DNA of 34,461 bases from an uncultured Bacilli bacterium (GTDB lineage Bacteria; Bacillota_I; Bacilli_A; RF39; UBA660): NCBI GenBank assembly GCA_947628905.1, contig CANRBQ010000007.1, forward strand, positions 1 through 34,461. Direction: 5' to 3'. A model generated the notes under the pieces. It had not been told where the DNA came from. It worked only from the letters and a program-made list of their open reading frames with translations, and ran no database searches. A program made the position numbers and the translations under genes. Shown here piece after piece: positions 23,912 to 31,090 of the stretch; within the stretch, counting starts at the first letter, position 1; each line of letters opens with the position of its first letter.

Positions 23912-23920
23912 ATAAAAAAA

Positions 23921-23996
23921 TGGTGCCGACTGAGGGAATCGAACCCCCAACCTACTGATTACAAGTCAGTTGCGCTACCTATTACGCTAAGTCGGC
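23921..23996 (-). tRNA. tRNA-Thr(UGU)
   Basis: 76 bases with encoded CCA. Acceptor GCCGACT pairs with AGTCGGC; anticodon stem ACTGA/TCAGT with loop CTTGTAA giving TGT. Confidence 0.96.
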
Positions 23997-24003
23997 AAAA
24001 AAA

Positions 24004-24080
24004 TGGTGGGCGCTATAGGACTCGAACCTATGACCCCCTGCTTGTAAGGCAGGTGCTCTAACCAACTGAGCTAAGCGCCC
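24004..24080 (-). tRNA. tRNA-Val(UAC)
   Basis: 77 bases with encoded CCA. Acceptor GGGCGCT pairs with AGCGCCC; anticodon stem CCTGC/GCAGG with loop CTTACAA giving TAC. It is first in the operon. Confidence 0.96.
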
Positions 24081-24097
24081 ATTTCATGCGTAATTAA

Positions 24098-24126
24098 ATA
24101 TTAACATTAAATACGCTTGATGTCAA
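24098..24126 (-). promoter_or_regulatory. Promoter of the tRNA operon
   Basis: TTGACA (24121-24126), 17-bp spacer, TAATAT (24098-24103), about 10 bases before tRNA-Val. Confidence 0.8.
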
Positions 24127-24155
24127 CAATTTTTTAGCTTTTTTTGAAAACATTT

Positions 24156-24635
24156 TTAAATTTTTTTCATAATTTCAATACTTCGATTAAAATAACCATT
24201 TTTCATATAAAATTCTTGAGCATTTACATTATATGCAAAAACATCAATTAAAATTCCTTTACAATTATTATCTTTAAAATACGCTTCCATTTGAGTTAAT
24301 AATTTTTGACCAACTCCCAAATGTTGAGAATTTTTTGTTACAATTAATTCTGATACCCGTCCTCTTTTAGGAGCCGAAAAATCATAAGTATTAATATCAT
24401 CATTATTAATTAAACCCACGATTAAACCAATAATTCTATTATCTTCTTGAGCTAATAATATTTTTCCTTGATATTTATTTACTTCATCCATTGTTTTCAA
24501 AAAATATGCTTCTCGATATTCTGGAGTTACAATATTATATTTTTCTTTATCTATTAAAGCAATATAAGTTTGTAACTCTACCAATAAATCTTTTATATCT
24601 TCATCATATTTACAACTATAATCAATTATTTTCAT
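24156..24635 (-). CDS. GNAT-family N-acetyltransferase, 159 aa
   Basis: Cytoplasmic acetyl-CoA-dependent transferase. The core is visible: I-L-L-A-Q-E-D-N-R-I-I-G-L-I-V-G (strands 2-4), V-S-E-L-I-V-T (strand 4), and the acetyl-CoA loop H-L-G-V-G-Q-K-L-L near 107, followed by A-Y-N-V-N-A-Q-E-F-Y-M-K-N-G-Y typical of the C-terminal half. The acceptor substrate is unknown. AAAGGAATTAT precedes the ATG, and the start overlaps the end of the YnbB-like gene by 14 bases. It is the last gene of the five-gene operon, which suggests it acts on the same pathway (inference). Confidence 0.9.
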   Translation of the reverse strand: MKIIDYSCKYDEDIKDLLVELQTYIALIDKEKYNIVTPEYREAYFLKTMDEVNKYQGKILLAQEDNRIIGLIVGLINNDDINTYDFSAPKRGRVSELIVTKNSQHLGVGQKLLTQMEAYFKDNNCKGILIDVFAYNVNAQEFYMKNGYFNRSIEIMKKI

Positions 24636-25851
24636 ATAATTCCTTTAAAATATTTTCTAAAGCTAATTTACCATACATATAGGATATACCCCCTTGTTGA
24701 TAAGCAATATATGGACTTCTTAAAGGACCATCACAAGAAAGTTCAATACTTGAACCTTGGGTAAAAGAACCACTAGCCATAATAATTTGATCATCATATC
24801 CCGGCATATCTCCTGGAATTGGTAAACTACTCGCATCTATTGGGGAATTTTTTTGAATACCTTGAACATATTTAATTAATTTATCACGATCATTAAAAAT
24901 AATAGCTTCCACAATATCAGCCCGTTCTGCATTATATTTAGGTTCAACTTGATAACCTAATTTTTCCATGACATAGCTAGTTAAAACTGCAATTTTTAAA
25001 CTATTTGCCACCACCATGGGAGCAAAATATAGACCTTGCAATATACTTTTGTTAGCCCCTAGGCTTGGACCAACATCCATCCCCTCACCTGGTAAATTAA
25101 GACGTTCCCCACATAAATTAATTAAATTTTCTTTACCAACAATATAGGCTCCATTGTTAGTTATAGAAGCTCCTAAATTCTTAATTAAAGAACCTACAAT
25201 TAAATCAGCTCCAATTTCTAAAGGTGATGTTTTTTGAACAAATTCTGAATAACAATTATCGACCATTATAATTACATTGGGACTAATTTTTCTTATTTCT
25301 TTAATTACTTGTTCCATATCTTGAATACTAATACTTTTTCTTGTAGAATACCCTTTACTTCTTTGAATTTCAATTAATTTTATCTTTTTATTTTGTAAAC
25401 ATTGGATAATTTTAGGTATATCAAATTTATTATCCACTAAATCTATTTGTTCATAATTAATATTAAAACTTTTTAAAGAACTTGGATTATCTTTTATTCC
25501 AATTACTTCATGTAAAGTATCATAGGGTTCTCCGGTTATAGAAAGCATTGTATCTCCTGGTCTTAACACTCCAAATAAAGCAACAGTAAGGGCGTGTGAT
25601 CCACTTATAAATTGATTTCTAACTAAAGCTTTTTCTCCTTTAAATATGTCAGCATAAATATTTTCAATAACTTCTCTTCCTAAATCATTATATCCATATC
25701 CCGTAGTCATATTAAAATGAGTTTCACTAACATTATATTTTTTAAAAGCCTTCATTACTAAAGAACTAAAATAATATTCATTATCTTCAATTTTTTTAAA
25801 AATACTTTGACAATTATTCTCCGCTTCATTTATTAAATTTTCTATTTTCAT
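24622..25851 (-). CDS. YnbB-like PLP enzyme (methionine gamma-lyase/aluminium-resistance family), 409 aa
   Basis: A fold-type I PLP enzyme of the Met_gamma_lyase family to which Bacillus YnbB belongs. F-I-S-G-S-H-A-L (81-88) is the cofactor phosphate region, D198 in M-V-D-N-C-Y contacts the pyridine ring, and K224 in S-L-I-K-N-L-G-A-S is the Schiff-base lysine. The C-terminal Q-G-G-I-S-Y-M-Y-G motif is conserved. Length is typical. The true reaction of this family in Bacillota is unclear; the 'aluminium resistance' name comes from an early phenotype. Its ATG overlaps the SDR stop (ATGA), with GGAGG upstream, so the two are translated together. Confidence 0.88.
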   Translation of the reverse strand: MKIENLINEAENNCQSIFKKIEDNEYYFSSLVMKAFKKYNVSETHFNMTTGYGYNDLGREVIENIYADIFKGEKALVRNQFISGSHALTVALFGVLRPGDTMLSITGEPYDTLHEVIGIKDNPSSLKSFNINYEQIDLVDNKFDIPKIIQCLQNKKIKLIEIQRSKGYSTRKSISIQDMEQVIKEIRKISPNVIIMVDNCYSEFVQKTSPLEIGADLIVGSLIKNLGASITNNGAYIVGKENLINLCGERLNLPGEGMDVGPSLGANKSILQGLYFAPMVVANSLKIAVLTSYVMEKLGYQVEPKYNAERADIVEAIIFNDRDKLIKYVQGIQKNSPIDASSLPIPGDMPGYDDQIIMASGSFTQGSSIELSCDGPLRSPYIAYQQGGISYMYGKLALENILKELYENN

Positions 25852-26555
25852 TTGTAACCTCCATCCACCCTTATAACAGTATTATTAATATAACTTGCTT
25901 TATCACTTGCTAAAAAGGAAACTACTTCGGCAATTTCTTTAGCTTCGGCAAATCTATTTAATAAAATATGTTTGCATTCTTCTTTAATGTATTCTGTATC
26001 TAATTCTTTGTTCATCTCGGTATTTATCCACCCAGGAGCAACCGCGTTTACTCTAATCGGAGCAAGCTCTACCGCCATATTATGCGTTAATGATATTAAA
26101 CCTGCTTTTGAAGCATCATAATCCATACTATAAGGATAATAAGTATCAATTCCATTTGTCGAACTAATATTAATAATACTACTTGTTGTCTTTAATAAAC
26201 TACGAGCATATTTAATAACTAAAAAAGGCCCGATTAAATTAGTATTTAATATTTTATTAAAATTAGCAACTGTTTTATCATCTAAAGTTGTATCTATCGC
26301 AATACCTGCATTATTAACTAAAACATCTAAAGAACCAACTTCATCTTGAATACATTTAACCATATTCTTAACTTCTTCTTCATTGCTTACATCACATTTA
26401 ATAAGATGCGCATTAGGAAAACTACTAAACTTTTCTTTAGCTATTTCCTCACTTTTATTATAATTTACATAAACGTTATCTCCATTATTTAAAAATAATT
26501 TGGCAATTTCTTCCCCAAGACCTCGTGAAGCCCCTGTAACTAAAACATTTCGCAT
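25848..26555 (-). CDS. Short-chain dehydrogenase/reductase, FabG-like, 235 aa
   Basis: A classical SDR: cofactor motif T-G-A-S-R-G-L-G (7-14), N-N-A-G (81-84), catalytic S131, Y146 and K150 (Y-D-A-S-K), and the P-G-W-I-N-T segment after strand 6. The N-Y-N-K-S-E sequence after strand 2 suggests NADP(H) preference. It resembles 3-oxoacyl-ACP reductase, but its place in an operon with a transglycosylase and a PLP enzyme, not with fatty-acid genes, leaves the substrate open. AAGAGG is within the last codons of the upstream gene, only one base separates them, and the stop overlaps the next start. Confidence 0.9.
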   Translation of the reverse strand: MRNVLVTGASRGLGEEIAKLFLNNGDNVYVNYNKSEEIAKEKFSSFPNAHLIKCDVSNEEEVKNMVKCIQDEVGSLDVLVNNAGIAIDTTLDDKTVANFNKILNTNLIGPFLVIKYARSLLKTTSSIINISSTNGIDTYYPYSMDYDASKAGLISLTHNMAVELAPIRVNAVAPGWINTEMNKELDTEYIKEECKHILLNRFAEAKEIAEVVSFLASDKASYINNTVIRVDGGYK

Positions 26556-26556
26556 A

Positions 26557-28032
26557 TTAACCTCTTACCATGTTATCATCTTTAACCAAAGTATTATTTA
26601 TTTTAATAGTTATTTCTTGATCCCCTAAATAATAAGTAAGAGTAGCTTCCCCATTTTCATCTAATTCTAAATATTGAAAAATATTTGTTAAATAATTTTG
26701 ATCTCCATAGTAACTTCCATATACTGTTTGAGTATATCTTTTTATTAATTCTACGGCTTTCATACTATTTTGATCGCCTTTATAATCATTAATATCTACC
26801 CCAAAATATTGACAAGCAAATATTAAATTAGGTTCTCCTTGATTATATAAAAACAAACCTGTTAATAAACTTTGGTTATTATCAATTACTTTTCTTAAGA
26901 AAGCTAAACCTGCCATAATATTACCTTCAACTGTATTTATAGACTCATCAGTTACTGTAAATGTATCATAAGTACCTGTAAAACCATTTTCATCATATAC
27001 TGGTGCGGTAAAAGTTTGACCAACAAAATATATATAAGTTAATTGACATGGATTATGAACAGTCCCATTTTCAATTCCCCCTCTCTCTTGAGATATTTGA
27101 GCCATGATTAAATTAACAGGTAACCCCCATCTTTTGGCATAATACTCAATATAATATCCTAAATAATCTTTTGTAGCTTGTAATTTACCTGTATCAGTTG
27201 AGTCTCTAAACTCAAAAGCAAAAGCATAATCAGAGCCTGATAAATTATAAGTAGGATTACCCATCGTTAAATTAGGAATAATTGTATCTGATATCATCAC
27301 ATCATCACTTGGTTGAACCTCTTCAGTTGGTTCATCACTTGGAGCTACATCTTCGGTTGGTTGAGCCTCATCACTTGGCGTAGCATTATCCGTCGGCATT
27401 GTATCAGTTGGTTCATCACTTGGTATAGTATCTTTAGCCCCATCCAGTTCAAATGGAACCATAGTAACTTTATTACTTGACCCATGTGAAATACTTATTT
27501 TATCTTCATGTAATTCACTTTCTTTAGCTATATCTTTTTCTTCATCTAAATCATCGGTTACTAAAGTATCACTAGCTAAAATATCTTTATCATCACTGAT
27601 ATCTTTATCAATATTTTTACTAAGTCCAATTCCTAAGCCTGTTAACATAATTGAAGTAACTAAAGATCCTGCAATAATCATTTTAGAAGCATATTTATTA
27701 TTTCTATTTACTTTTAAATTTTGTCCTTTATATTTTTTAATATTTTCTTTTTCAATACATTTTTTTAATTTAGTTTTTAAAACATCTATATAATAATCAA
27801 ATTCATCTGATAAATTTAAAAATTCTTCATTTAAAGTTATTTGAACATTATTAATTACACAAGTCATTCCATTTTCTAATATATATACTGAAGTTATATC
27901 TTTATTAATAATATTATTTAATACTTCTATAATTTGATCTTTATTTAAAACTACATTAATTAAATTTTTTTCTCCCTTTATATCAAAGAAACTTCTTTTA
28001 TGATTAGTTGTTCCAAAATATAATTTACGCAT
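26557..28032 (-). CDS. Membrane-anchored lytic-transglycosylase-like protein, 491 aa
   Basis: The layout is a cytoplasmic N-terminal domain (about 1-115, no known family recognised), one membrane helix (about 118-138), a long acidic extracellular linker rich in Pro, Ser, Thr, Asp and Glu (about 140-255), and a lysozyme-like SLT domain (about 290-440). In that domain L-I-M-A-Q-I-S-Q-E-R carries the likely catalytic E316, followed by N-P-C-Q-L-T and L-F-L-Y-N-Q-G, matching the E-S-x-F, M-Q and A-Y-N-x-G motifs of the fold. It should cleave peptidoglycan outside the membrane. The start ATG at 28032 has AGGTG 6 bases before it; an in-frame GTG at 28041 lacks one. It overlaps the DUF1292-like gene by 8 bases. 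Confidence 0.75.
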   Translation of the reverse strand: MRKLYFGTTNHKRSFFDIKGEKNLINVVLNKDQIIEVLNNIINKDITSVYILENGMTCVINNVQITLNEEFLNLSDEFDYYIDVLKTKLKKCIEKENIKKYKGQNLKVNRNNKYASKMIIAGSLVTSIMLTGLGIGLSKNIDKDISDDKDILASDTLVTDDLDEEKDIAKESELHEDKISISHGSSNKVTMVPFELDGAKDTIPSDEPTDTMPTDNATPSDEAQPTEDVAPSDEPTEEVQPSDDVMISDTIIPNLTMGNPTYNLSGSDYAFAFEFRDSTDTGKLQATKDYLGYYIEYYAKRWGLPVNLIMAQISQERGGIENGTVHNPCQLTYIYFVGQTFTAPVYDENGFTGTYDTFTVTDESINTVEGNIMAGLAFLRKVIDNNQSLLTGLFLYNQGEPNLIFACQYFGVDINDYKGDQNSMKAVELIKRYTQTVYGSYYGDQNYLTNIFQYLELDENGEATLTYYLGDQEITIKINNTLVKDDNMVRG

Positions 28033-28267
28033 AAGCTTCACCTAATCTTTCTTCAATTGTTTTATCAATCATGTCATATTCTTTTGAAGATAAATCATTG
28101 TTAATAATATATTTGTTATCTACTTTTTCATAAGATGAAGCAAGTAAATCATCATCTATTAAATAAACAATATAATTTTTACTAAAAAAATAATCAAAAT
28201 GCGTAAATAAAATCTCAGCTTTATATTTATTTCCTTCTACATCTGTTAAAATTATCTTGCTATTCAT
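28025..28267 (-). CDS. DUF1292-like small protein, 80 aa
   Basis: A small acidic protein: I-I-L-T-D-V-E-G-N-K-Y-K-A-E-I-L-F-T-H-F at the start, Y-I-V-Y-L-I-D-D-D in the middle, and an E-Y-D-M-I-D-K-T-I-E-E-R-L end. This pattern resembles the DUF1292 (YrzB-type) family of Bacillota, whose function is unknown; the match is from memory. The ATG at 28267 is 8 bases from AGGTGG and fits the promoter at 28284-28312, while a GTG at 28279 would be at or before the expected transcript start. First gene of the five-gene operon. Confidence 0.65.
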   Translation of the reverse strand: MNSKIILTDVEGNKYKAEILFTHFDYFFSKNYIVYLIDDDLLASSYEKVDNKYIINNDLSSKEYDMIDKTIEERLGEAYA

Positions 28268-28283
28268 AGACATCACCACCTAA

Positions 28284-28312
28284 ATTATATAAAAAAAATT
28301 CAAAGTTAGCAA
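28284..28312 (-). promoter_or_regulatory. Promoter of the five-gene operon, overlapping a terminator hairpin
   Basis: TTGCTA (28307-28312), 17-bp spacer, TATAAT (28284-28289). The -35 and spacer are made from the loop, arm and T-run of the terminator at 28291-28324. Confidence 0.6.
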
Positions 28313-28324
28313 TTCTCTTTGAAT
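28291..28324 (-). terminator. Second intrinsic terminator after spoVS
   Basis: On the minus strand ATTCAAAG pairs perfectly with CTTTGAAT across an 11-base loop, followed by seven to eight Ts. Confidence 0.7.
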
Positions 28325-28334
28325 AAATAGTGTC

Positions 28335-28363
28335 AAAAAAAGTAAACTACTTGAAGCTTACTT
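28335..28363 (-). terminator. First intrinsic terminator after spoVS
   Basis: On the minus strand AAGTAAGC pairs with GTTTACTT (one G-T pair) and is followed by a run of Ts. It begins within the last codons of spoVS. Confidence 0.8.
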
Positions 28364-28618
28364 TTTAGTTACAATTAATTTCATGGCAGTTTTATCTTCA
28401 CCATTTATTATCACATCATTAAAGGCCGGGATTACCACTAAATTATCACCACTAGGTGCTACAAATCCTCTAGCTATTGCAATACCTTTTATCGCTTGAT
28501 TTAAAGCTCCTGCACCAATTGTTTGTATTTCTACACTACCTTTTTCGCGAAATATATTAGCAACTGCTCCTGCTACTTTACTTGGATTAGATTTACTGGA
28601 TACTTTTAATATTTCCAT
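28358..28618 (-). CDS. spoVS: Stage V sporulation protein S, 86 aa
   Basis: A small single-domain protein highly conserved in Bacillota: M-E-I-L-K-V-S-S-K-S-N-P-S-K-V-A-G-A at the start, then E-I-Q-T-I-G-A-G-A-L-N-Q-A-I-K-G, and F-V-A-P-S-G. Length equals the B. subtilis protein. In B. subtilis SpoVS affects spore coat assembly and septation; it is also kept in non-sporulating and distant bacteria, so it is not proof of sporulation. GAGGA lies about 12 bases before the ATG, a long spacing. It is isolated by two tandem terminators. Confidence 0.95.
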   Translation of the reverse strand: MEILKVSSKSNPSKVAGAVANIFREKGSVEIQTIGAGALNQAIKGIAIARGFVAPSGDNLVVIPAFNDVIINGEDKTAMKLIVTKK

Positions 28619-28664
28619 ATATTTAATTTTCCTCGACTTTCTAATTAAATATATGTTATATAAT

Positions 28665-29534
28665 TTATTTTAGACTACTTTTTTCCCATCTAGCATAAAT
28701 TCCACATGGTAATATTAAATTACTATTTTGCATTGGTAAACCAAGTTCATCACTAACAATATTTCCTTTAAATTTAGAATTAACATACATATATAATAAG
28801 TTCTCTAAAACCGTTTTACTTAAACCAGTAGTATAAGAATTAATAATAAATAGCAAAGGATCATCACTTAATAATTCGGCCGTATCTTTAATTAAAGCTC
28901 CCAAATCATTTTCAATATTCCATACTTCATTTTTATTACCTCGACCAAATGAAGGTGGATCCATGACAATTATGTCATATTTATTTCCCCGTCTTATTTC
29001 TCTTTTAACAAATTTTCTAACATCATCTACTAAAAAACGAATAGACTTATCTTCTAAATTATTTATTTTAACGTTTTCTTTAGCCCAGTCAATCATTCCT
29101 CTTGAAGCATCAACATGCACAACTTCTGCCCCTTCTTTTAAGGCAGCGATGGATAATGCTCCTGTATAAGCAAATAAATTTAAAACTTTAACTTTTCTTT
29201 TAGAATTTCTAATAACTTCTCTTATTAAATTCCAATTATAAGCCTGTTCAGGAAACAAACCAGTATGTTTAAAATTCATTAATTTTAAATTAAACTTCAA
29301 ATCATGATAATTAATAGTCCAAGAAGCAGGCACATTTCTTTTAATATTCCATTTACCTCCACCTGTATTACTTCTTTCATATACAGCATCACTATGCCAA
29401 TCTTGAATGCTTTTATCCTGCCATATTATTTGAGGATCCGGTCTAACTAATGTAATATTAGCCCATTTTTCTAATTTCTCACCATGAGCCATATCTATAA
29501 TTTGATATTCTGAAAAATCATTTATTACTTGCAT
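28665..29534 (-). CDS. Class I SAM-dependent rRNA methyltransferase (RlmI/RlmK-like), 289 aa
   Basis: Likely methylates a base of ribosomal RNA. The SAM-binding motif V-L-N-L-F-A-Y-T-G-A-L-S near residue 117 and the catalytic-type M-D-P-P-S-F-G-R-G near 192 match the Methyltrans_SAM (RlmI-like) group. There is no PUA domain at the N-terminus, which holds instead a short beta-rich segment with W-Q-D and W-N-I-K-R. The exact base is not predictable. GGGAAG precedes the ATG; it overlaps the upstream membrane-protein gene by 17 bases. Confidence 0.85.
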   Translation of the reverse strand: MQVINDFSEYQIIDMAHGEKLEKWANITLVRPDPQIIWQDKSIQDWHSDAVYERSNTGGGKWNIKRNVPASWTINYHDLKFNLKLMNFKHTGLFPEQAYNWNLIREVIRNSKRKVKVLNLFAYTGALSIAALKEGAEVVHVDASRGMIDWAKENVKINNLEDKSIRFLVDDVRKFVKREIRRGNKYDIIVMDPPSFGRGNKNEVWNIENDLGALIKDTAELLSDDPLLFIINSYTTGLSKTVLENLLYMYVNSKFKGNIVSDELGLPMQNSNLILPCGIYARWEKSSLK

Positions 29535-30036
29535 TTTTACTTCCCTTTATATATATAAAAAGTGGTTCTATTATATCAAATATACTATTAAACATAAAGA
29601 ATAATGAAAATAATTTTATATTAATCTCATTTGTTTGTAAACCTAAACTAATAATTAAACCTATACTTAAAATACTTAATAAATTAAATATTTTATAAAT
29701 CCACATCTTATTTTTTTGATCGTGATAAAAGTCTGCTTTTTTTACTCTAACTAAACTCATTAACCCTAGCCATATTAAGAATATTAATACAATATTTTTG
29801 GTAATTATATCAAAATAGAATAATGCTATAAATGCTATAACTGATAATATACTTCCCCATAAATCTTCATAATCTTTATTATTTATATTAATTAAATTAA
29901 TAAATTTAAATAAAGCATTAAAAGCAAATAAGATACATAAACCTAATTTTAATTCATCACAAAAGATAAATACTAATCCTCCAATTATAAATAATAAAAT
30001 ATTACTTATTATTAAACTTAATTCTTTTTTATTCAT
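29518..30036 (-). CDS. Polytopic membrane protein, HdeD/DUF308-like?, 172 aa
   Basis: Five to six hydrophobic helices (about 8-25, 29-48, 62-77, 82-96, 113-131, 137-158), with short loops and a basic tail. The arrangement in short paired helices resembles the DUF308 (HdeD) group, but I cannot confirm it. GGAGG lies 7 bases ahead of the ATG at 30036; the frame is open to 30075, but those codons precede or cover the ribosome site and -10 box. It shares a message with the rRNA methyltransferase. Confidence 0.7.
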   Translation of the reverse strand: MNKKELSLIISNILLFIIGGLVFIFCDELKLGLCILFAFNALFKFINLININNKDYEDLWGSILSVIAFIALFYFDIITKNIVLIFLIWLGLMSLVRVKKADFYHDQKNKMWIYKIFNLLSILSIGLIISLGLQTNEINIKLFSLFFMFNSIFDIIEPLFIYIKGSKNASNK

Positions 30037-30056
30037 AAATAGTCCTCCTAGGAAAA

Positions 30057-30065
30057 GTATAACAT
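30057..30065 (-). promoter_or_regulatory. Extended -10 of the membrane protein/methyltransferase pair
   Basis: TG-T-TATACT on the minus strand about 25 bases before the ATG; no clear -35 box. Confidence 0.4.
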
Positions 30066-30080
30066 CTTTTACCATAAAAT

Positions 30081-30099
30081 AAAAGCTAAATTAGCTTTT
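30081..30099. terminator. Symmetrical hairpin between divergent genes
   Basis: AAAAGCTAA-A-TTAGCTTTT is a perfect inverted repeat with T-runs on both strands. It looks like a short bidirectional terminator, which is odd between two outward-reading genes. Confidence 0.4.
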
Positions 30100-30123
30100 T
30101 AATAATAATGTCTAACTTTTTTG

Positions 30124-30150
30124 TGTCGAAAAATGATAACCTTTGTCGAA
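30124..30150 (+). promoter_or_regulatory. Two Spo0A-box-like heptamers, 20 bp apart
   Basis: TGTCGAA occurs at 30124-30130 and 30144-30150, on the same strand and exactly 20 bp apart. The second reads TTTGTCGAA, the consensus 0A box. They lie just upstream of the -35 box of the Rpn gene. Chance is possible: the same nonamer occurs inside the SDR coding region near 26156. Confidence 0.35.
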
Positions 30151-30164
30151 TTAACCGAAATCAC

Positions 30165-30193
30165 TTGATTTTTGTTTTTATTTTTATTATTAT
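30165..30193 (+). promoter_or_regulatory. Promoter of the Rpn-family gene
   Basis: TTGATT (30165-30170), 17-bp spacer, TATTAT (30188-30193). Confidence 0.5.
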
Positions 30194-30218
30194 AGCCTCT
30201 TGAAGGGAGGGAAATATT

Positions 30219-31058
30219 ATAATAACCGATCAAGAAATATGCTTAAAAGATGATTTATTATTTAAAAAAATATTTTCAGATCAAGAAGTATTAGAAGATT
30301 TAGTAAATTCATTTTTTGAAGTGATGGGTATGGAAGAAAGATTTAAAGCTGTTAAATGTGAAGCGGAAGAATGTATCTTACCTAATAGTAAAGATAAGAA
30401 AGTATTCGCGGGTGATGTTGTTGCAACAGTATCTACTGGTGATATTCTAAACTTAGAAATTTATAAAAATAATTTTGGTAGACATGAATATAAGAAGACA
30501 ATGTGTTACTTAACCAGACTTTATAGTAATCAAATAAAATCTGGTAGTAATGAATATGAACAAATCCGTAAAGTAATAGGTATTACATTTATGCATGGTA
30601 ATTTTCGCAACTTAAATCCTGAATTAATAAATAAATATAAATTTTGCAAATTACCAGAAGTAGAATTAATAGATGAAGGAGATATAAACTGCTACTTAGT
30701 AAGACTTGACTTAGCTGAAAAAATTGATTATACTTTAAGTGAAAAAAGATTTTATAAATGGTTAAGATTTATAAATGCAACTAGTATAAGTGAATTAATT
30801 GAAATTGGGAAAGGAGACCGGATTATGGAAAATTCAATTAGAGTAGTACAAGAATGGTACAAAGAAACATCAAGAAATGCTTTACAAGACGCTTTAGCCG
30901 AAGAAAGATACTATGGCGAAGTTGCCGGCGAAAAACGTGGTATCAAACAAAAAGCTATCGAAACAGCCAAAGAAATGTTAAAAAGAGATATGCCTATAGA
31001 CTTAATTGGCGAAATAACCAAGCTTTCTAAAAAAGAAATATTATCTTTAAGAAGTTAA
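30219..31058 (+). CDS. Rpn-family nuclease/transposase-like protein, 279 aa, no standard start codon
   Basis: A PD-(D/E)XK nuclease of the Rpn family (recombination-promoting nucleases, formerly 'putative transposase'). The family's N-terminal signature is encoded upstream of the first ATG or GTG: D-D-L-L-F-K-K-I-F-S-D lies at codons 12-22, counted from ATA at 30219. AAGGGAGGG (30203-30211) is ideally placed for the ATA at 30219 (8 bases) and also near an ATT at 30216. There is no ATG, GTG or TTG until GTG at 30321, which would remove the motif. The nuclease core is G-D-V-V-A-T-V...L-N-L-E-I-Y-K; the usual E-x-Q/K is E-I-Y here. The C-terminal helix (A-K-E-M-L-K-R-D-M-P) is standard. Either a rare start codon or start loss. 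Confidence 0.75.
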   Translation: MITDQEICLKDDLLFKKIFSDQEVLEDLVNSFFEVMGMEERFKAVKCEAEECILPNSKDKKVFAGDVVATVSTGDILNLEIYKNNFGRHEYKKTMCYLTRLYSNQIKSGSNEYEQIRKVIGITFMHGNFRNLNPELINKYKFCKLPEVELIDEGDINCYLVRLDLAEKIDYTLSEKRFYKWLRFINATSISELIEIGKGDRIMENSIRVVQEWYKETSRNALQDALAEERYYGEVAGEKRGIKQKAIETAKEMLKRDMPIDLIGEITKLSKKEILSLRS

Positions 31059-31090
31059 AATGCTAGAACATTATGTTTTAGTATTTTTTT
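31057..31090. terminator. Long bidirectional terminator
   Basis: A 15-bp stem with two G-T pairs (31057-31071 with 31073-31087) has Ts on the plus side and As (Ts on the minus strand) on the other side. It serves the convergent Rpn and YjdF-like genes. Confidence 0.8.

Noticed and set aside
23741-24061. Plus-strand reading frames of about 106 and 61 codons across the tRNA cluster, one with a G-R-R-G-F-E-P-R motif.
   Set aside because: They are antisense to five well-folded tRNAs; such motifs are a known artefact of translating tRNA genes.
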